The notes: a model not told the origin generated them from the sequence alone. A stretch of DNA of 18,166 bases from Acidimicrobiaceae bacterium (GCA_013044415.1 JABEUO010000032.1:1-18166), one strand, 5' to 3'. Positions 1 to 8,402 are shown, numbered from the stretch's first letter. Program-made: numbers and translations.

Positions 1-168
1 ACCTACGAGGGAGAACAGCTGGGCCAAGGACGAGAGAACGCTAAGAGCTTTTTCGCCAACAACCCGGTAATCATGGCTGAGTTGACCGAGAAGGTCATGG
101 CTAAGGTCTCAAATACCGGAGTATCACCGACTACGGTGGCCGGGAGCGTCCTCGAGGTCTTTGAGTAA
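1..168 (+). CDS. recA: RecA recombinase, C-terminal fragment (5' end outside window)
   Basis: The first 55 codons read in frame from base 1 to a TAA stop. They begin TYEGEQLGQGRENAK, the conserved stretch near the C-terminal end of the RecA core, and continue into the short C-terminal domain (PVIMAELTEKVM). RecA forms ATP-dependent filaments on single-stranded DNA, drives strand exchange, and triggers LexA self-cleavage; a lexA gene lies about 8 kb downstream in this window. The fragment ends soon after the core and has no long acidic tail. The ATPase motifs lie outside the window. In many actinobacteria recX follows recA directly; here only 108 bases separate recA from miaB and they hold no gene. 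Identification rests on one conserved segment plus the recA-miaB-miaA gene order. Confidence 0.9.
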   Translation, partial: TYEGEQLGQGRENAKSFFANNPVIMAELTEKVMAKVSNTGVSPTTVAGSVLEVFE

Positions 169-276
169 CTTTTAGACCAGATGACGTGATCTTTTGGTCG
201 TTTAGCTCGACGAGGCACTTCGATACAGATTTTAAGTGCTAAAGGTACGGGTAGTTGGCTCCTAGGCTAGTCCATT

Positions 277-1755
277 GTGAGTGGCAAGTTTTTTATCCGT
301 ACCTTTGGCTGTCAGATGAATGAGCACGATTCCGAGAGGATTGCGGGATCGCTCGTTAGCCAGGGTCTATCGAAGGCTTCGGGTATCGAAGACGCCGATG
401 TAGTAGTGCTAAACACCTGCTGTGTCAGAGAGAACGCCGACAACAAGCTCTATGGAAACTTGGGGCATCTAAAGTCGGTCAAGGAATCGAGGCCCGGCCT
501 AAAGATCGTAGTTGCCGGCTGCCTGGCCCAAAAAGATAAGGACCTAGTGGCCCAAAAGGCCCCTTATGTAGACATGGTGGTCGGTACATTCAATTCCACC
601 CGGGTGGGTAGTCTCCTCTCCGACCTACGATCCGGGTCCACTTTGGTTGAGATCTGGGACGGTCCTAAGCCCGAAGAGGGCTTTGATAATGCATTGGTGG
701 CAGAGCGGGATTCGCTCTATTCTGCCTGGGTGAATATCCAGACCGGGTGTAATAATAACTGCGCATTTTGCATCGTGCCGGCGGTTAGGGGGGCGGAATC
801 ATCGAGGCCCTTTGGTGAGATCGTCAAAGAGGTCAGGGCGCTCGCTCGTTCGGGGGTTACGGAAGTGACCCTGCTTGGACAGAACGTGAACTCCTACGGA
901 CGAGACCTAACTCTGGGAATTCGCCATGGAAGACTCGCTGGTGACATCGAGTACTACGCAGGCGAGGCGTGGAGAGAAGGCCCCAGGAGACTCGCGCCGC
1001 TTTTCGCAGACCTGCTCCGGGCGGTCGGGTCCGTTCCCGGTATAAGGCGTGTCCGTTTCACGTCCCCGCACCCTAAAGATATTCGGCCCGAGACGATAGC
1101 GGCTATGGCAGAGGTGCCCTCGGTCTGCGAACACCTCCACCTTCCATTGCAAAGCGGCAGCGATACCGTTTTGGCTAGGATGCATCGAGGATACGATTCA
1201 AAGCGCTACCTCACACAGCTGAAAGCTGCTAGGGAATCGATCTCCGATTTAGCGGTGACTACGGACATCATCGTCGGCTTTCCCGGGGAGACAGAGACTG
1301 ACTTTGAGGCGACTCTTGAGGTTGCGTCCGAGGCTGAATATGACGGAGCCTTCACCTTTATATTCTCACCCCGTCCAGGAACCGAAGCTGAGGCGATGGG
1401 GGATCTGGCGGTCGATCCAGAGCTAATTGCTCAACGTTTCGAGAAGCTAAAAGTGGTAGTGGACCGGTCGGCTTATGCTAAGAATCTCGCCCGAGTTGGA
1501 CGGATAGAAGAGGTGATGGTAGAAGGTCCCTCAAAACGTAGCGAAGACGTCTGGAGCGGAAGGACGAGGCAGAATCGGCTAGTTCATTTTTCTGCTCCTA
1601 GGTCACTTGAGGGATCTGGATTCTTCTTTGTTCCCGGTGCTTACCTCGACGTGCGCATAGACTACGGTGCGCCCCACTTCGTTAGGGGCGAGGTGCTGGC
1701 GGTCAACTACCTGCCCAAGGCGGAGCGTCCCAGAATTTTGCTCACCTCTTCCTAG
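277..1755 (+). CDS. miaB: tRNA-2-methylthio-N6-isopentenyladenosine(37) methylthiotransferase MiaB
   Basis: MiaB adds the 2-methylthio group to N6-isopentenyl-A37 of tRNAs, acting after MiaA, which is encoded next. The 492-residue product has the three parts of the family. An N-terminal UPF0004 domain carries three cluster cysteines (C12 in TFGCQMN, C48 in NTCCVRE, C82 in AGCLAQ). A radical-SAM domain has CxxxCxxC at C158, C162 and C165 (GCNNNCAFC) and the conserved segments LGQNVNSYG, RVRFTSPHP, HLPLQSGSD and TDIIVGFPGET. A C-terminal TRAM-like region starts near residue 420. It is somewhat longer than usual because about 25-30 extra residues (roughly 211-240) sit between NVNSYG and the FADLLRA segment. 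The start is GTG, the first start that gives the normal N-terminus; its Shine-Dalgarno is weak. Confidence 0.97.
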   Translation: MSGKFFIRTFGCQMNEHDSERIAGSLVSQGLSKASGIEDADVVVLNTCCVRENADNKLYGNLGHLKSVKESRPGLKIVVAGCLAQKDKDLVAQKAPYVDMVVGTFNSTRVGSLLSDLRSGSTLVEIWDGPKPEEGFDNALVAERDSLYSAWVNIQTGCNNNCAFCIVPAVRGAESSRPFGEIVKEVRALARSGVTEVTLLGQNVNSYGRDLTLGIRHGRLAGDIEYYAGEAWREGPRRLAPLFADLLRAVGSVPGIRRVRFTSPHPKDIRPETIAAMAEVPSVCEHLHLPLQSGSDTVLARMHRGYDSKRYLTQLKAARESISDLAVTTDIIVGFPGETETDFEATLEVASEAEYDGAFTFIFSPRPGTEAEAMGDLAVDPELIAQRFEKLKVVVDRSAYAKNLARVGRIEEVMVEGPSKRSEDVWSGRTRQNRLVHFSAPRSLEGSGFFFVPGAYLDVRIDYGAPHFVRGEVLAVNYLPKAERPRILLTSS

Positions 1756-1780
1756 TCTTGCACACCCTTGCGCTCGAATA

Positions 1781-1809
1781 GCCACCTGGTGGCGTGGTTG
1801 GGTCTTTTT
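1781..1809 (+). terminator. possible weak intrinsic terminator after miaB
   Basis: GCCACC and GGTGGC form a 6-base inverted repeat around a single T (1781-1793), which would fold with a shorter stem. A run of five T follows at 1805-1809, after 11 bases of GT-rich sequence. The distance between stem and T run is longer than in a good intrinsic terminator, so this is only a possibility. If it works, miaA would need its own promoter in the 144-base gap. Confidence 0.25.
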
Positions 1810-1832
1810 ATTGCGGACTGTTCTCTCTGATC

Positions 1833-1863
1833 TCCATCGAGTAGTCCATATTGAGTAGTCCAT
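1833..1863. repeat. short imperfect tandem repeat upstream of miaA
   Basis: TCCAT occurs three times at 1833, 1845 and 1859. The first two copies are followed by GAGTAG after 1 and 3 bases, so GAGTAGTCCAT is present twice (1839-1849 and 1853-1863). The repeat ends 36 bases before the miaA start. Its role, if any, is unknown; it could be replication slippage or a binding site. Confidence 0.6.
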
Positions 1864-1899
1864 TTAGGATTAGCGGCGAATTCTTCTGAAAGGCCGAAG

Positions 1900-2823
1900 T
1901 TGGTTCTCTTTGCGGATTCGGTTACTTTGGTTGGGCCTACGGCTTCGGGAAAGACAGCCGCCGCTATAGAAGTGGCGAGGATGTACGAGGGAATCGACAT
2001 AGTTTCGGTCGATTCGATGACGGTGTATCGCGAGATGAACGTCGGTACGGCGAAACCGAGCGCCGCCGAGATCGCCGGAGTTAGCTACAGGCTCCTCAAT
2101 GTTGCATCGGTATCGGAGGAGTTCTCCCTCTGGGACTTCCTAGGCCTCTGCAAAGAGTTGGATTCGGAGCTAAAAGCCAAGGGTAGGAGGCCACTTTTAG
2201 TCGGAGGGACGGCGCTCTACCTCAAGGCGGTACTGGACGACCTTACCCCGCCTGGACGCTCTGAGGGTATGAGGACTTGGCTAGAGCAGAGGTTGACCGA
2301 TGAACAGGCCGCAATGCGCCTCTATCGCCTGCTAAGCCAGCTCGACCCTGCTTCGGCCGAGAAGATTGACGAGAATAATTCCAGACGGATAGTTCGATCC
2401 CTCGAGGTGATGCTTGCAACGGGGAGGCCCTTTTCATCCTTTGGCCCAGGGGTAGCGGAAGTGTCATCGATCGATAGGTGCATTGTCGGCATCAAGCCGC
2501 CGCGCGAGGTAATTAGGAGACGGATTAGCGAACGGATAAGCGAACAGATGGAGGCTGGCTGGCTCCCTGAGGCCCAGGGACTATTTCAACACAGGGAGTC
2601 GATGTCCAAAACTGCCCTACAAGCCCTTGGGTATAAGGAGTTATTCGATCACCTCTCAGGGCTGATCACCTTGGATGAGGCGATCGAAAAGATCATCCAC
2701 CGTACGTGGAGGTTTGCCAAGCGACAGTTGGCCTGGTTCGATCGAGATCCAAGGATAATTTGGTCCCAGAGCCAAGATGAAGCCGTCGAGGTGATCTCGT
2801 CGATTCTCGGCAATGCTCGGTAA
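1900..2823 (+). CDS. miaA: tRNA dimethylallyltransferase MiaA
   Basis: MiaA transfers a dimethylallyl group from DMAPP to N6 of A37 in tRNAs reading UNN codons, making the substrate of MiaB. The 307-residue product starts with the P-loop GPTASGKT (residues 12-19), then the DSMTVYREMNVGTAKPS segment carrying the conserved catalytic Asp, the GGTALYLKA motif, and the family C-terminal segment TALQALGYKEL followed by RTWRFAKRQLAWF (tRNA-binding part). Length matches the family. The start is TTG at 1900, 9 residues ahead of the conserved TLVGPTASGKT strand, with GAAAGG six bases upstream as ribosome site. It follows miaB by 144 bases and precedes dapF by 88 bases, in the order seen in many actinobacteria. 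Confidence 0.97.
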   Translation: MVLFADSVTLVGPTASGKTAAAIEVARMYEGIDIVSVDSMTVYREMNVGTAKPSAAEIAGVSYRLLNVASVSEEFSLWDFLGLCKELDSELKAKGRRPLLVGGTALYLKAVLDDLTPPGRSEGMRTWLEQRLTDEQAAMRLYRLLSQLDPASAEKIDENNSRRIVRSLEVMLATGRPFSSFGPGVAEVSSIDRCIVGIKPPREVIRRRISERISEQMEAGWLPEAQGLFQHRESMSKTALQALGYKELFDHLSGLITLDEAIEKIIHRTWRFAKRQLAWFDRDPRIIWSQSQDEAVEVISSILGNAR

Positions 2824-2911
2824 CGCCAAAGATTGAGGACGGGACCAATTGGTAGCTAGGATCTTCTATAGCGCTTAGACGCGTCGGCACATACGTTAGA
2901 GGGGTTGCTAT

Positions 2912-3733
2912 TTGGACTTTTCAAAGAGACACGGCCACGGCAACGACTTTCTCATTCAGTTAGTATCGCCGTTTGTCGAGGGGTACTCCTCGGATATCGC
3001 TAAGCAACTTTGCGATCGAAGACGTGGGATTGGAGCCGATGGGCTGATCGTGGGGACGGTCGATGAGGACTCTCCGGAGACCCCTCGGATGGTGCTCTTT
3101 AATGCGGACGGGTCGAGGGCCGAGATGTCCGGTAATGGCATCAGGTGCCTAGCACACGCGATCTTTGACGGCTATTTTCGGCCTAAGGGAGTATCTGAAA
3201 AGACCTTTTCGATAACTACTGATGCCGGGATCAAAAGAGTTGACGTAAAGGGCGTCGTTGACCCAATGGAGATTTATGCATCTGTGGATATGGGACCCCT
3301 TGGGGGTGTCATCGAAGATGGCATTGGGATCAGGGTAGACATGGGTAACCCGCACCTGGTGATTATTTGTGATGAGTCCGATCATCCGGCTCCAGATGAG
3401 GTGGCCGAGAAGGGAAGTGAACTGCAGGGCGTCCTACCCGGTGGGATCAATGTCGAATGGTTGTCGGCGACGGATTTGGGGGAATATGTCTTTCGGATGT
3501 CGGTATACGAGAGGGGTGTGGGGCCCACACTTGCTTGTGGGACCGGGAGCTGTGCCTCCTTCCTCGCTGCGCGCCACTTGGGATTGACCAACGATAGGGC
3601 CACCATCATCAACCCCGGTGGAGCACTGCAAACCGAGGCGGTCGATGGGCGATTGATACTGGGAGGTCCATCGAGGGTAGTATGCACCATCTCGTCGGTG
3701 AATGTTTCAGTGTCGGTCGGTGATCGAGCTTGA
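2912..3733 (+). CDS. dapF: diaminopimelate epimerase DapF
   Basis: DapF interconverts LL- and meso-diaminopimelate, a cofactor-free racemisation that uses two cysteines, and so supplies meso-DAP for peptidoglycan and lysine. The 273-residue product begins MDFSKRHGHGNDFL, the family's FxKxHGxGNDF motif. It carries both catalytic cysteines: C79 in MSGNGIRC and C209 in LACGTGSC. Also visible are GIGADG near residue 43 and the MGNPHLVI segment. The start is TTG with AGAGGGG (2898-2904) seven bases upstream, and it is the only start that gives the normal N-terminus. The stop overlaps the hflX start (TTGA, 3730-3733), suggesting translational coupling. With dapC, dapD and dapE downstream it completes the succinylase branch to meso-DAP. 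Confidence 0.97.
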   Translation: MDFSKRHGHGNDFLIQLVSPFVEGYSSDIAKQLCDRRRGIGADGLIVGTVDEDSPETPRMVLFNADGSRAEMSGNGIRCLAHAIFDGYFRPKGVSEKTFSITTDAGIKRVDVKGVVDPMEIYASVDMGPLGGVIEDGIGIRVDMGNPHLVIICDESDHPAPDEVAEKGSELQGVLPGGINVEWLSATDLGEYVFRMSVYERGVGPTLACGTGSCASFLAARHLGLTNDRATIINPGGALQTEAVDGRLILGGPSRVVCTISSVNVSVSVGDRA

Positions 3734-5013
3734 CCTTAATTGACAGGTCATTTCGTGAGAAGATTCTCCTTGTGGGCGTTGCGGTCGACTCAAGGTCGCT
3801 CGAGTCGGTCGAAGATGAACTCGATGAGCTAGCCCTGTTGGTTGATACCGCAGGGGCCGAAGTAGTCGGACGTGTCACACAGCGGCGGGATAGACCAGAC
3901 CCCGCCACCTTCATAGGCTCTGGGAAGGCCGACGAGGTAGCGAAGCTCGCAGAACTGCTCGACGTGGATACGGTGGTTTTCGATGAGGAGCTCTCGCCCG
4001 CCCAACAGCGCAACCTAGAGAAGATATTTGGTCGCACAGCGATAGATCGAACTGCGGTGATTCTCGATATATTCGCCCAGAATGCCCATAGCGCCGAGGG
4101 CAAGGCCCAGGTGGAACTTGCCTTATTGAATTACAGACTTCCGAGGCTGAGGGGGAAGGGCCAAAGCCTTTCTCAGCAGGTTGGGCGGATCGGGACCAGG
4201 GGCCCAGGTGAGACCAAGCTGGAAGAGGATAGGCGAAGGCTCCAGGACCGGATCTCTCACCTTCGGCGGGAGCTAAACGAACTTGCGAAGAACCAGAAGG
4301 TCCAGCGCAAGTCGAGACAGAGGTCGAGAATAGCGTCGGTTTCCATCGTCGGTTATACCAATGCCGGAAAATCGACCCTGCTAAACGCTTTGACTAGCGC
4401 AAACGTCCTCGTCGAGGATCGTCTATTTGCGACATTGGACCCAAGGACCAAGAGGCTCGAACTACCAGGGGGAGAGGCGCTCCTGCTCTCTGATACCGTC
4501 GGGTTCATTCGGAAACTTCCTCACCAACTGGTTGTTTCGTTTAAGTCGACCCTTGAGGTGGTCAGTGAGTCTGACCTCTTGATCCACGTGGTCGATGCAT
4601 CTTCAGAGTCCCGGGACGAGCAGGTGAGCGCTGTGCGCAGTGTTCTAAGTGAGATTGGGGCTTCCGGAGTACCCGAGATAATGGTGTATAACAAAATTGA
4701 CCTTTTAGAACCTGAAATCCGGGCGAAGGGTTTCGGCGAACACTCGGTTGGAATATCTGCATTCTGCGGTGAGGGAATTCCTCGGCTCGTCGAGGAGATC
4801 TCCCTAGCGCTAAGGCGTAGGGCCAAGGTTTTCGAACTGGTCGTTCCATACGATCGGGGTGATTTGATTGCTGCCCTACACCGAGAGGGAGAAGTCGTCT
4901 CCTTGAGGGAGACCAAGGATGGTGTAAAGCTGCTAGTTAGGTTGGACAAGAGTTCCCGGGGTGCAATTCTCGAGTTGCTCGGGGGCGAGATAGAACTGAG
5001 ATCTACGCAATAG
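3730..5013 (+). CDS. hflX: GTPase HflX (ribosome-associated)
   Basis: HflX is a translational GTPase-family protein that binds the 50S subunit and splits stalled or hibernating ribosomes under stress; it is cytoplasmic. The 427-residue product has the HflX N-terminal domain (ATFIGSGKADEV, VVFDEELSPAQQRNLE, DRTAVILDIFAQNAHSAEGK), the glycine-rich linker IGTRGPGETKLEEDRR, a basic coiled-coil stretch around residues 170-200, and then the G domain: G1 GYTNAGKST (208-216), G2 region ATLDPRTK, G3 DTVG (from D255) and G4 NKID (321-324). The start is TTG, overlapping the dapF stop by four bases. A downstream start would cut into the conserved N-terminal domain. dapF-hflX adjacency is common in actinobacteria. 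Confidence 0.97.
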   Translation: MTLIDRSFREKILLVGVAVDSRSLESVEDELDELALLVDTAGAEVVGRVTQRRDRPDPATFIGSGKADEVAKLAELLDVDTVVFDEELSPAQQRNLEKIFGRTAIDRTAVILDIFAQNAHSAEGKAQVELALLNYRLPRLRGKGQSLSQQVGRIGTRGPGETKLEEDRRRLQDRISHLRRELNELAKNQKVQRKSRQRSRIASVSIVGYTNAGKSTLLNALTSANVLVEDRLFATLDPRTKRLELPGGEALLLSDTVGFIRKLPHQLVVSFKSTLEVVSESDLLIHVVDASSESRDEQVSAVRSVLSEIGASGVPEIMVYNKIDLLEPEIRAKGFGEHSVGISAFCGEGIPRLVEEISLALRRRAKVFELVVPYDRGDLIAALHREGEVVSLRETKDGVKLLVRLDKSSRGAILELLGGEIELRSTQ

Positions 5014-5024
5014 CTAGCGTAGAT
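5001..5024 (+). terminator. hairpin spanning the hflX stop codon
   Basis: ATCTACGC (5001-5008) and GCGTAGAT (5017-5024) form a perfect 8-base stem with an 8-base loop that contains the hflX TAG stop. A second small hairpin (CCCA-TTAG-TGGG) follows directly. There is no clear T run, so it may be a Rho-dependent pause, an mRNA-end stabiliser, or chance. Confidence 0.35.
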
Positions 5025-5070
5025 GCCCCATTAGTGGGTGGAGTTTCCCCGGTCTGTAGAATTGTAAGGG

Positions 5071-6219
5071 ATGAATCCACTGAATAGTCCAGCTAAATCG
5101 ACCTTTGACCTTCCGCCGTATCCATACGATCGCCTCGAAGAGATCAAAGGTATAGCCGAAGCAAACTTCGGCGAATATGTCGACCTATCGGTTGGGACCC
5201 CAGTGGATCCTCCACCGAGCTTCGTCCCCCATCTCCTTGCGACATCGGGGGCTGAGCGGGGTTACCCCGCTTCGATCGGATCCCTTGCGCTTCGAAAGAG
5301 TGCGGCCTGGTGGATTGGCGAGATGTTTGACGTCTCCATTGATCCAAAACATATCGCAGCGACGGTAGGAACCAAGGAGTTTGTCGCTTCACTGCCTGGG
5401 TTTTTGCATCTTTTAAATCCCGAGCGAGATGTTGTCCTCTATCCGGAGGTCTCCTATCCCACCTACAAGATGGGAGCTATCCTGTCGGGCCTTAGGCACT
5501 TCCCGGTGCCGATGACAAAAACCGGGGAGCTCCTCTTTGATCAGGTGCCCAATTGGGCTAAGGAGGGGGCACTGCTGCTCTGGATCAACTATCCATCAAA
5601 TCCGATGGGATCCACGGCCGATATGGAACCGGCGGTAGTGTGGGCGAGGGAGAATGGAGCAGTCCTCGTTTCGGACGAATGTTACGTAGAGTTTGTCTGG
5701 TCAGGGAGTGCAACTTCAGTATTGCAGCACGCTTCACAAGGCGTTTTGGCACTCCACTCACTCTCCAAAAGGTCTAATATGGCCGGGCTTAGGGTCGGAT
5801 TTTACGCCGGTGATCCTGAGATAGTGCGCTTCATCTCCGAAGTGCGAAAGCACGCCGGATTTATGGTGCCCGGTCCGGTGCAGCTAGTAGCGGCGGAGGC
5901 ACTTTCTGAGAACTCCCACGTTGAAGTGCAGAGGCGACGCTACTTCGAAAGGCTGGAGATTCTCCACGGCGCCCTCTCGGAGGCTGGATTTAAGGTTCAA
6001 CTGCCAAACGGCGGTTTTTACCTCTGGTTTGAGGGGGGTGACCTTGGATTTAAAGATGGCTTCGAAGTCGCCCGTTATCTAGCCGAAAGGGCCGGGGTGA
6101 TAGTCTCACCCGGGGAGTTCTACGGAGACGCTTCACCCGAGTACGTTAGGGTAGCAGTTGTCGCTCCCACGGACCTGATCACGTTGGTGGCGTCAAGACT
6201 CGGCGGGCTGGGCCACTAG
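5071..6219 (+). CDS. dapC: succinyldiaminopimelate transaminase DapC (class I/II aminotransferase)
   Basis: A PLP-dependent fold-type I aminotransferase of 382 residues. The PLP lysine is K233 in HSLSKRSNMAGLRVGF. Other cofactor residues fit the family: N177 in NYPSNPMGS and D202 in VSDECYVEF. A late RVAVVAPT segment carries the Arg that usually binds the substrate carboxylate. The SLSKRSNM wording is typical of actinobacterial DapC, which converts N-succinyl-2-amino-6-oxopimelate to N-succinyl-LL-DAP with glutamate as amino donor. The position immediately before dapD and dapE makes this role much more likely than another aminotransferase activity. The ATG start is preceded by AAGGG with no spacing at all, so a slightly later start (CTG 5080) or an odd initiation mode cannot be excluded. 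Confidence 0.9.
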   Translation: MNPLNSPAKSTFDLPPYPYDRLEEIKGIAEANFGEYVDLSVGTPVDPPPSFVPHLLATSGAERGYPASIGSLALRKSAAWWIGEMFDVSIDPKHIAATVGTKEFVASLPGFLHLLNPERDVVLYPEVSYPTYKMGAILSGLRHFPVPMTKTGELLFDQVPNWAKEGALLLWINYPSNPMGSTADMEPAVVWARENGAVLVSDECYVEFVWSGSATSVLQHASQGVLALHSLSKRSNMAGLRVGFYAGDPEIVRFISEVRKHAGFMVPGPVQLVAAEALSENSHVEVQRRRYFERLEILHGALSEAGFKVQLPNGGFYLWFEGGDLGFKDGFEVARYLAERAGVIVSPGEFYGDASPEYVRVAVVAPTDLITLVASRLGGLGH

Positions 6220-6257
6220 CGTCTCTCTAGTAAAACGAGTGGAATGACGAGAGGGCA

Positions 6258-7082
6258 GTGGCTGAATTAAAAGAGGCGGTCGAAGGGCTTTGGCAACGAC
6301 GTGAGAGTCTGGGAGTCAAAGATCTGGAGGCTGGCGAGGTCATATTTGAAGTTCTTTCCGGGCTAGACCGGGGTGAACTGAGGGTAGCGGAAGTCAAAGC
6401 CGACGGCGAGGTCGTGGTCCATGAGTGGCTCAAGATGGCCATCATGCTGGCTTTTCGGGTTAGGGAAATGACCCAGTACAATATCGGACCGTTTGAGTTT
6501 CTCGACCGTATGCCCCTTAAGAAGGATTTTGCAGAAAAAGGTGTTCGAGTAGTGCCGGGAGCCTCGGCGCGCTTCGGCTCTTTCCTGGCGCGCGGGGTCA
6601 CCTTGATGCCCAGCTACGTCAATATAGGTGCCTATGTCGACGAGTCCACGATGGTAGATACTTGGGCAACCGTGGGATCCTGCGCCCAGATCGGCAAGAG
6701 GGTACACCTATCGGGTGGGGTTGGTATCGGTGGAGTACTCGAGCCGCCCCAGGCGGCCCCAGTGGTAATCGAGGACGACGCCTTCATCGGATCGCGGGCA
6801 ATGGTAACCGAAGGCGCTCGTGTCGGGAAAGGGGCGGTAGTCGGTGCCGGGGTGATCCTCAATCCCTCAATTCCGGTGATAGATACCGAAACTGGCGAAG
6901 AGATTTCAAGGGGCTACGTTCCCAATTACGCCGTAGCGGTGAGTGGGGTACGTACAAAGCGATTCAAAGGCGGAGAGTTCGGGCTACCTTGCGTTTTAGT
7001 GATCAAGCGGCTCAACGAAGGTGAGAGGCATTCAAAAACCGTGCTCAATGACCTTCTGCGAGAGCACGGACTGGCGCTTTAG
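6258..7082 (+). CDS. dapD: 2,3,4,5-tetrahydropyridine-2,6-dicarboxylate N-succinyltransferase DapD
   Basis: DapD uses succinyl-CoA to succinylate tetrahydrodipicolinate, the committed step of the succinylase DAP branch. The 274-residue product has an N-terminal helical domain (1-90) followed by a left-handed beta-helix of hexapeptide repeats and a C-terminal strand. The segment MPSYVNIGAYVDESTMVDTW and the following VGSCAQIG and HLSGGVGIGGVLEP match the enterobacterial-type enzyme as I know it almost word for word, and the length equals the E. coli protein. Mycobacterial DapD is a longer, clearly different subfamily, so an enterobacterial-type enzyme in this setting is notable. The start is GTG; GAGAGGG lies only two bases upstream, closer than optimal. 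The stop is three bases before dapE. Confidence 0.96.
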   Translation: MAELKEAVEGLWQRRESLGVKDLEAGEVIFEVLSGLDRGELRVAEVKADGEVVVHEWLKMAIMLAFRVREMTQYNIGPFEFLDRMPLKKDFAEKGVRVVPGASARFGSFLARGVTLMPSYVNIGAYVDESTMVDTWATVGSCAQIGKRVHLSGGVGIGGVLEPPQAAPVVIEDDAFIGSRAMVTEGARVGKGAVVGAGVILNPSIPVIDTETGEEISRGYVPNYAVAVSGVRTKRFKGGEFGLPCVLVIKRLNEGERHSKTVLNDLLREHGLAL

Positions 7083-7085
7083 ATC

Positions 7086-8144
7086 ATGAAGGACCTGGCG
7101 AGCCTCTGTTACGAACTAGTCAATATTCCATCGGTTTCCCTCGACGAAGCGGGGATTGCAGACTACGTCGAGTCGATTCTGCAACGGGCCGAACACTTAT
7201 CGGTTGTCCGTATCGAGAACAACGTCGTCGCAACTAGGAGGGATGTCGGACCGATTCGATATATGGTGGCGGGACATCTCGACACCGTTCCGCCTTCTCC
7301 CGGTTATTCCGTAGGCCGAAAGGATGATCGTATCTACGGTGTGGGTGCTTCAGATATGAAGGCTGGCTTGGCGGTAATGATTGGCCTGGCACTGGATCCG
7401 GCCAATACCTCACCTACCCGCTACCTGTTTTATGCCGCTGAGGAGATTGAAAGATCCCAAAGTGGAATCTTTCAGGTAGAGAGGCAATGGCCCGATGCCC
7501 TGGCGGTAGAGGCGGCGATCTTGATGGAGCCGACCGGCGTCAGCCTCGAAGCGGGTTGCCAAGGGACAATGCGAGCCAGATTGACAATTGCTGGTAAGCG
7601 GGCCCACTCGGCTCGACCCCACAAGGGGATCAATGCGATCCATCGCAGTGGACCTTTTTTGCAACGCATTGCGGCTGAAGATCAGAGGTCGGTGGAGTTG
7701 GATGGCTGTACCTTCCGTGAAGCACTTTCCGTGGTGAGGATTGGTGGTGGTATTGCAAATAACGTCGTGCCAGACCAAGTTGAGTTGACTATCAACTACC
7801 GATTTGCCCCCGACAGAAAGACGGAGGCGGCCTTTGCGTATCTGGTCTCGCTATTCGAAGGGCTAATGGATCAAGAACTTGGAGATTCCCTTGTGCTGGT
7901 CGATTCGGTCGATGGTGCCTTGCCGAATTTGAGCAATGAGCTATTAGATCGACTTTCGAGACGAGTTAACGCCAAACGTGCCAAGCTTGGATGGACCGAC
8001 GTTGCGACATTTTTTGACCGGGGGATCGCCGCTACCAACTACGGGCCCGGAGACCCAGAGCTGGCTCACAGTGCAGGAGAATGGGTAGCGGTCGATGAGA
8101 TATATCGAGCCTTCGAGGTTTTGTCAGAGGTGCTCGCGAACTAA
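7086..8144 (+). CDS. dapE: succinyl-diaminopimelate desuccinylase DapE (M20 metallohydrolase)
   Basis: DapE removes succinate from N-succinyl-LL-DAP, giving LL-DAP, the substrate of DapF. The 352-residue product has M20 di-zinc motifs: H64 and D66 in AGHLDTVPP, D90 in GVGASDMKAG, the catalytic Glu and metal Glu in AAEE (E119/E120), E148 in LMEPTG, and H328 in GPGDPELAHSAGEW. A dimerisation (lid) domain with the AHSARPHKGINAIH segment lies between about residues 165 and 275. The wording of the catalytic regions and the length fit the actinobacterial DapE group. The ATG start is three bases after the dapD stop, so the two are co-transcribed and probably translationally coupled. It is the last gene of the + strand run; lexA converges on it. 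Confidence 0.94.
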   Translation: MKDLASLCYELVNIPSVSLDEAGIADYVESILQRAEHLSVVRIENNVVATRRDVGPIRYMVAGHLDTVPPSPGYSVGRKDDRIYGVGASDMKAGLAVMIGLALDPANTSPTRYLFYAAEEIERSQSGIFQVERQWPDALAVEAAILMEPTGVSLEAGCQGTMRARLTIAGKRAHSARPHKGINAIHRSGPFLQRIAAEDQRSVELDGCTFREALSVVRIGGGIANNVVPDQVELTINYRFAPDRKTEAAFAYLVSLFEGLMDQELGDSLVLVDSVDGALPNLSNELLDRLSRRVNAKRAKLGWTDVATFFDRGIAATNYGPGDPELAHSAGEWVAVDEIYRAFEVLSEVLAN

Positions 8145-8282
8145 GTGCGCCTCGACCTCAAGCGCCGTGCGCTGGTCGTCGCAAGTTTGACCTGACTGCT
8201 CCTTTTGGTGGACGTCCACTCTATTTTGGGTCATGAGGCTCGAAGGGTATCTCTACATGGGGAAGATAGCTAGCGGAGTCGC

Positions 8283-8298
8283 CCGAGACCAATCTCGG
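8283..8298. terminator. hairpin between convergent dapE and lexA
   Basis: CCGAGA-CCAA-TCTCGG is a perfect 6-base stem with a 4-base loop in the 258-base gap between the ends of two converging genes, where a bidirectional terminator is expected. There is no T run on either side. The same gap also holds the 12-base palindrome GTGGACGTCCAC (8208-8219). I see no gene in 8145-8402. Confidence 0.3.
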
Positions 8299-8402
8299 CG
8301 GCTAACACCATGTTGAAAAAGAAGATGACCATAGGGCCAGATATTCCGCCCGGGTCGGCGTCATTTCCACTTAATACCAGGCGATGAGGATTGGCGGGAC
8401 TA

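Noticed and set aside
907..1185. Minus-strand ORF inside miaB
   Set aside because: It is fully inside a strongly conserved gene and its translation shows no recognisable domain; treated as a shadow. The same holds for other long antisense frames, for example 4521-4949 inside hflX and 12619-12981 inside the threonine aldolase gene.
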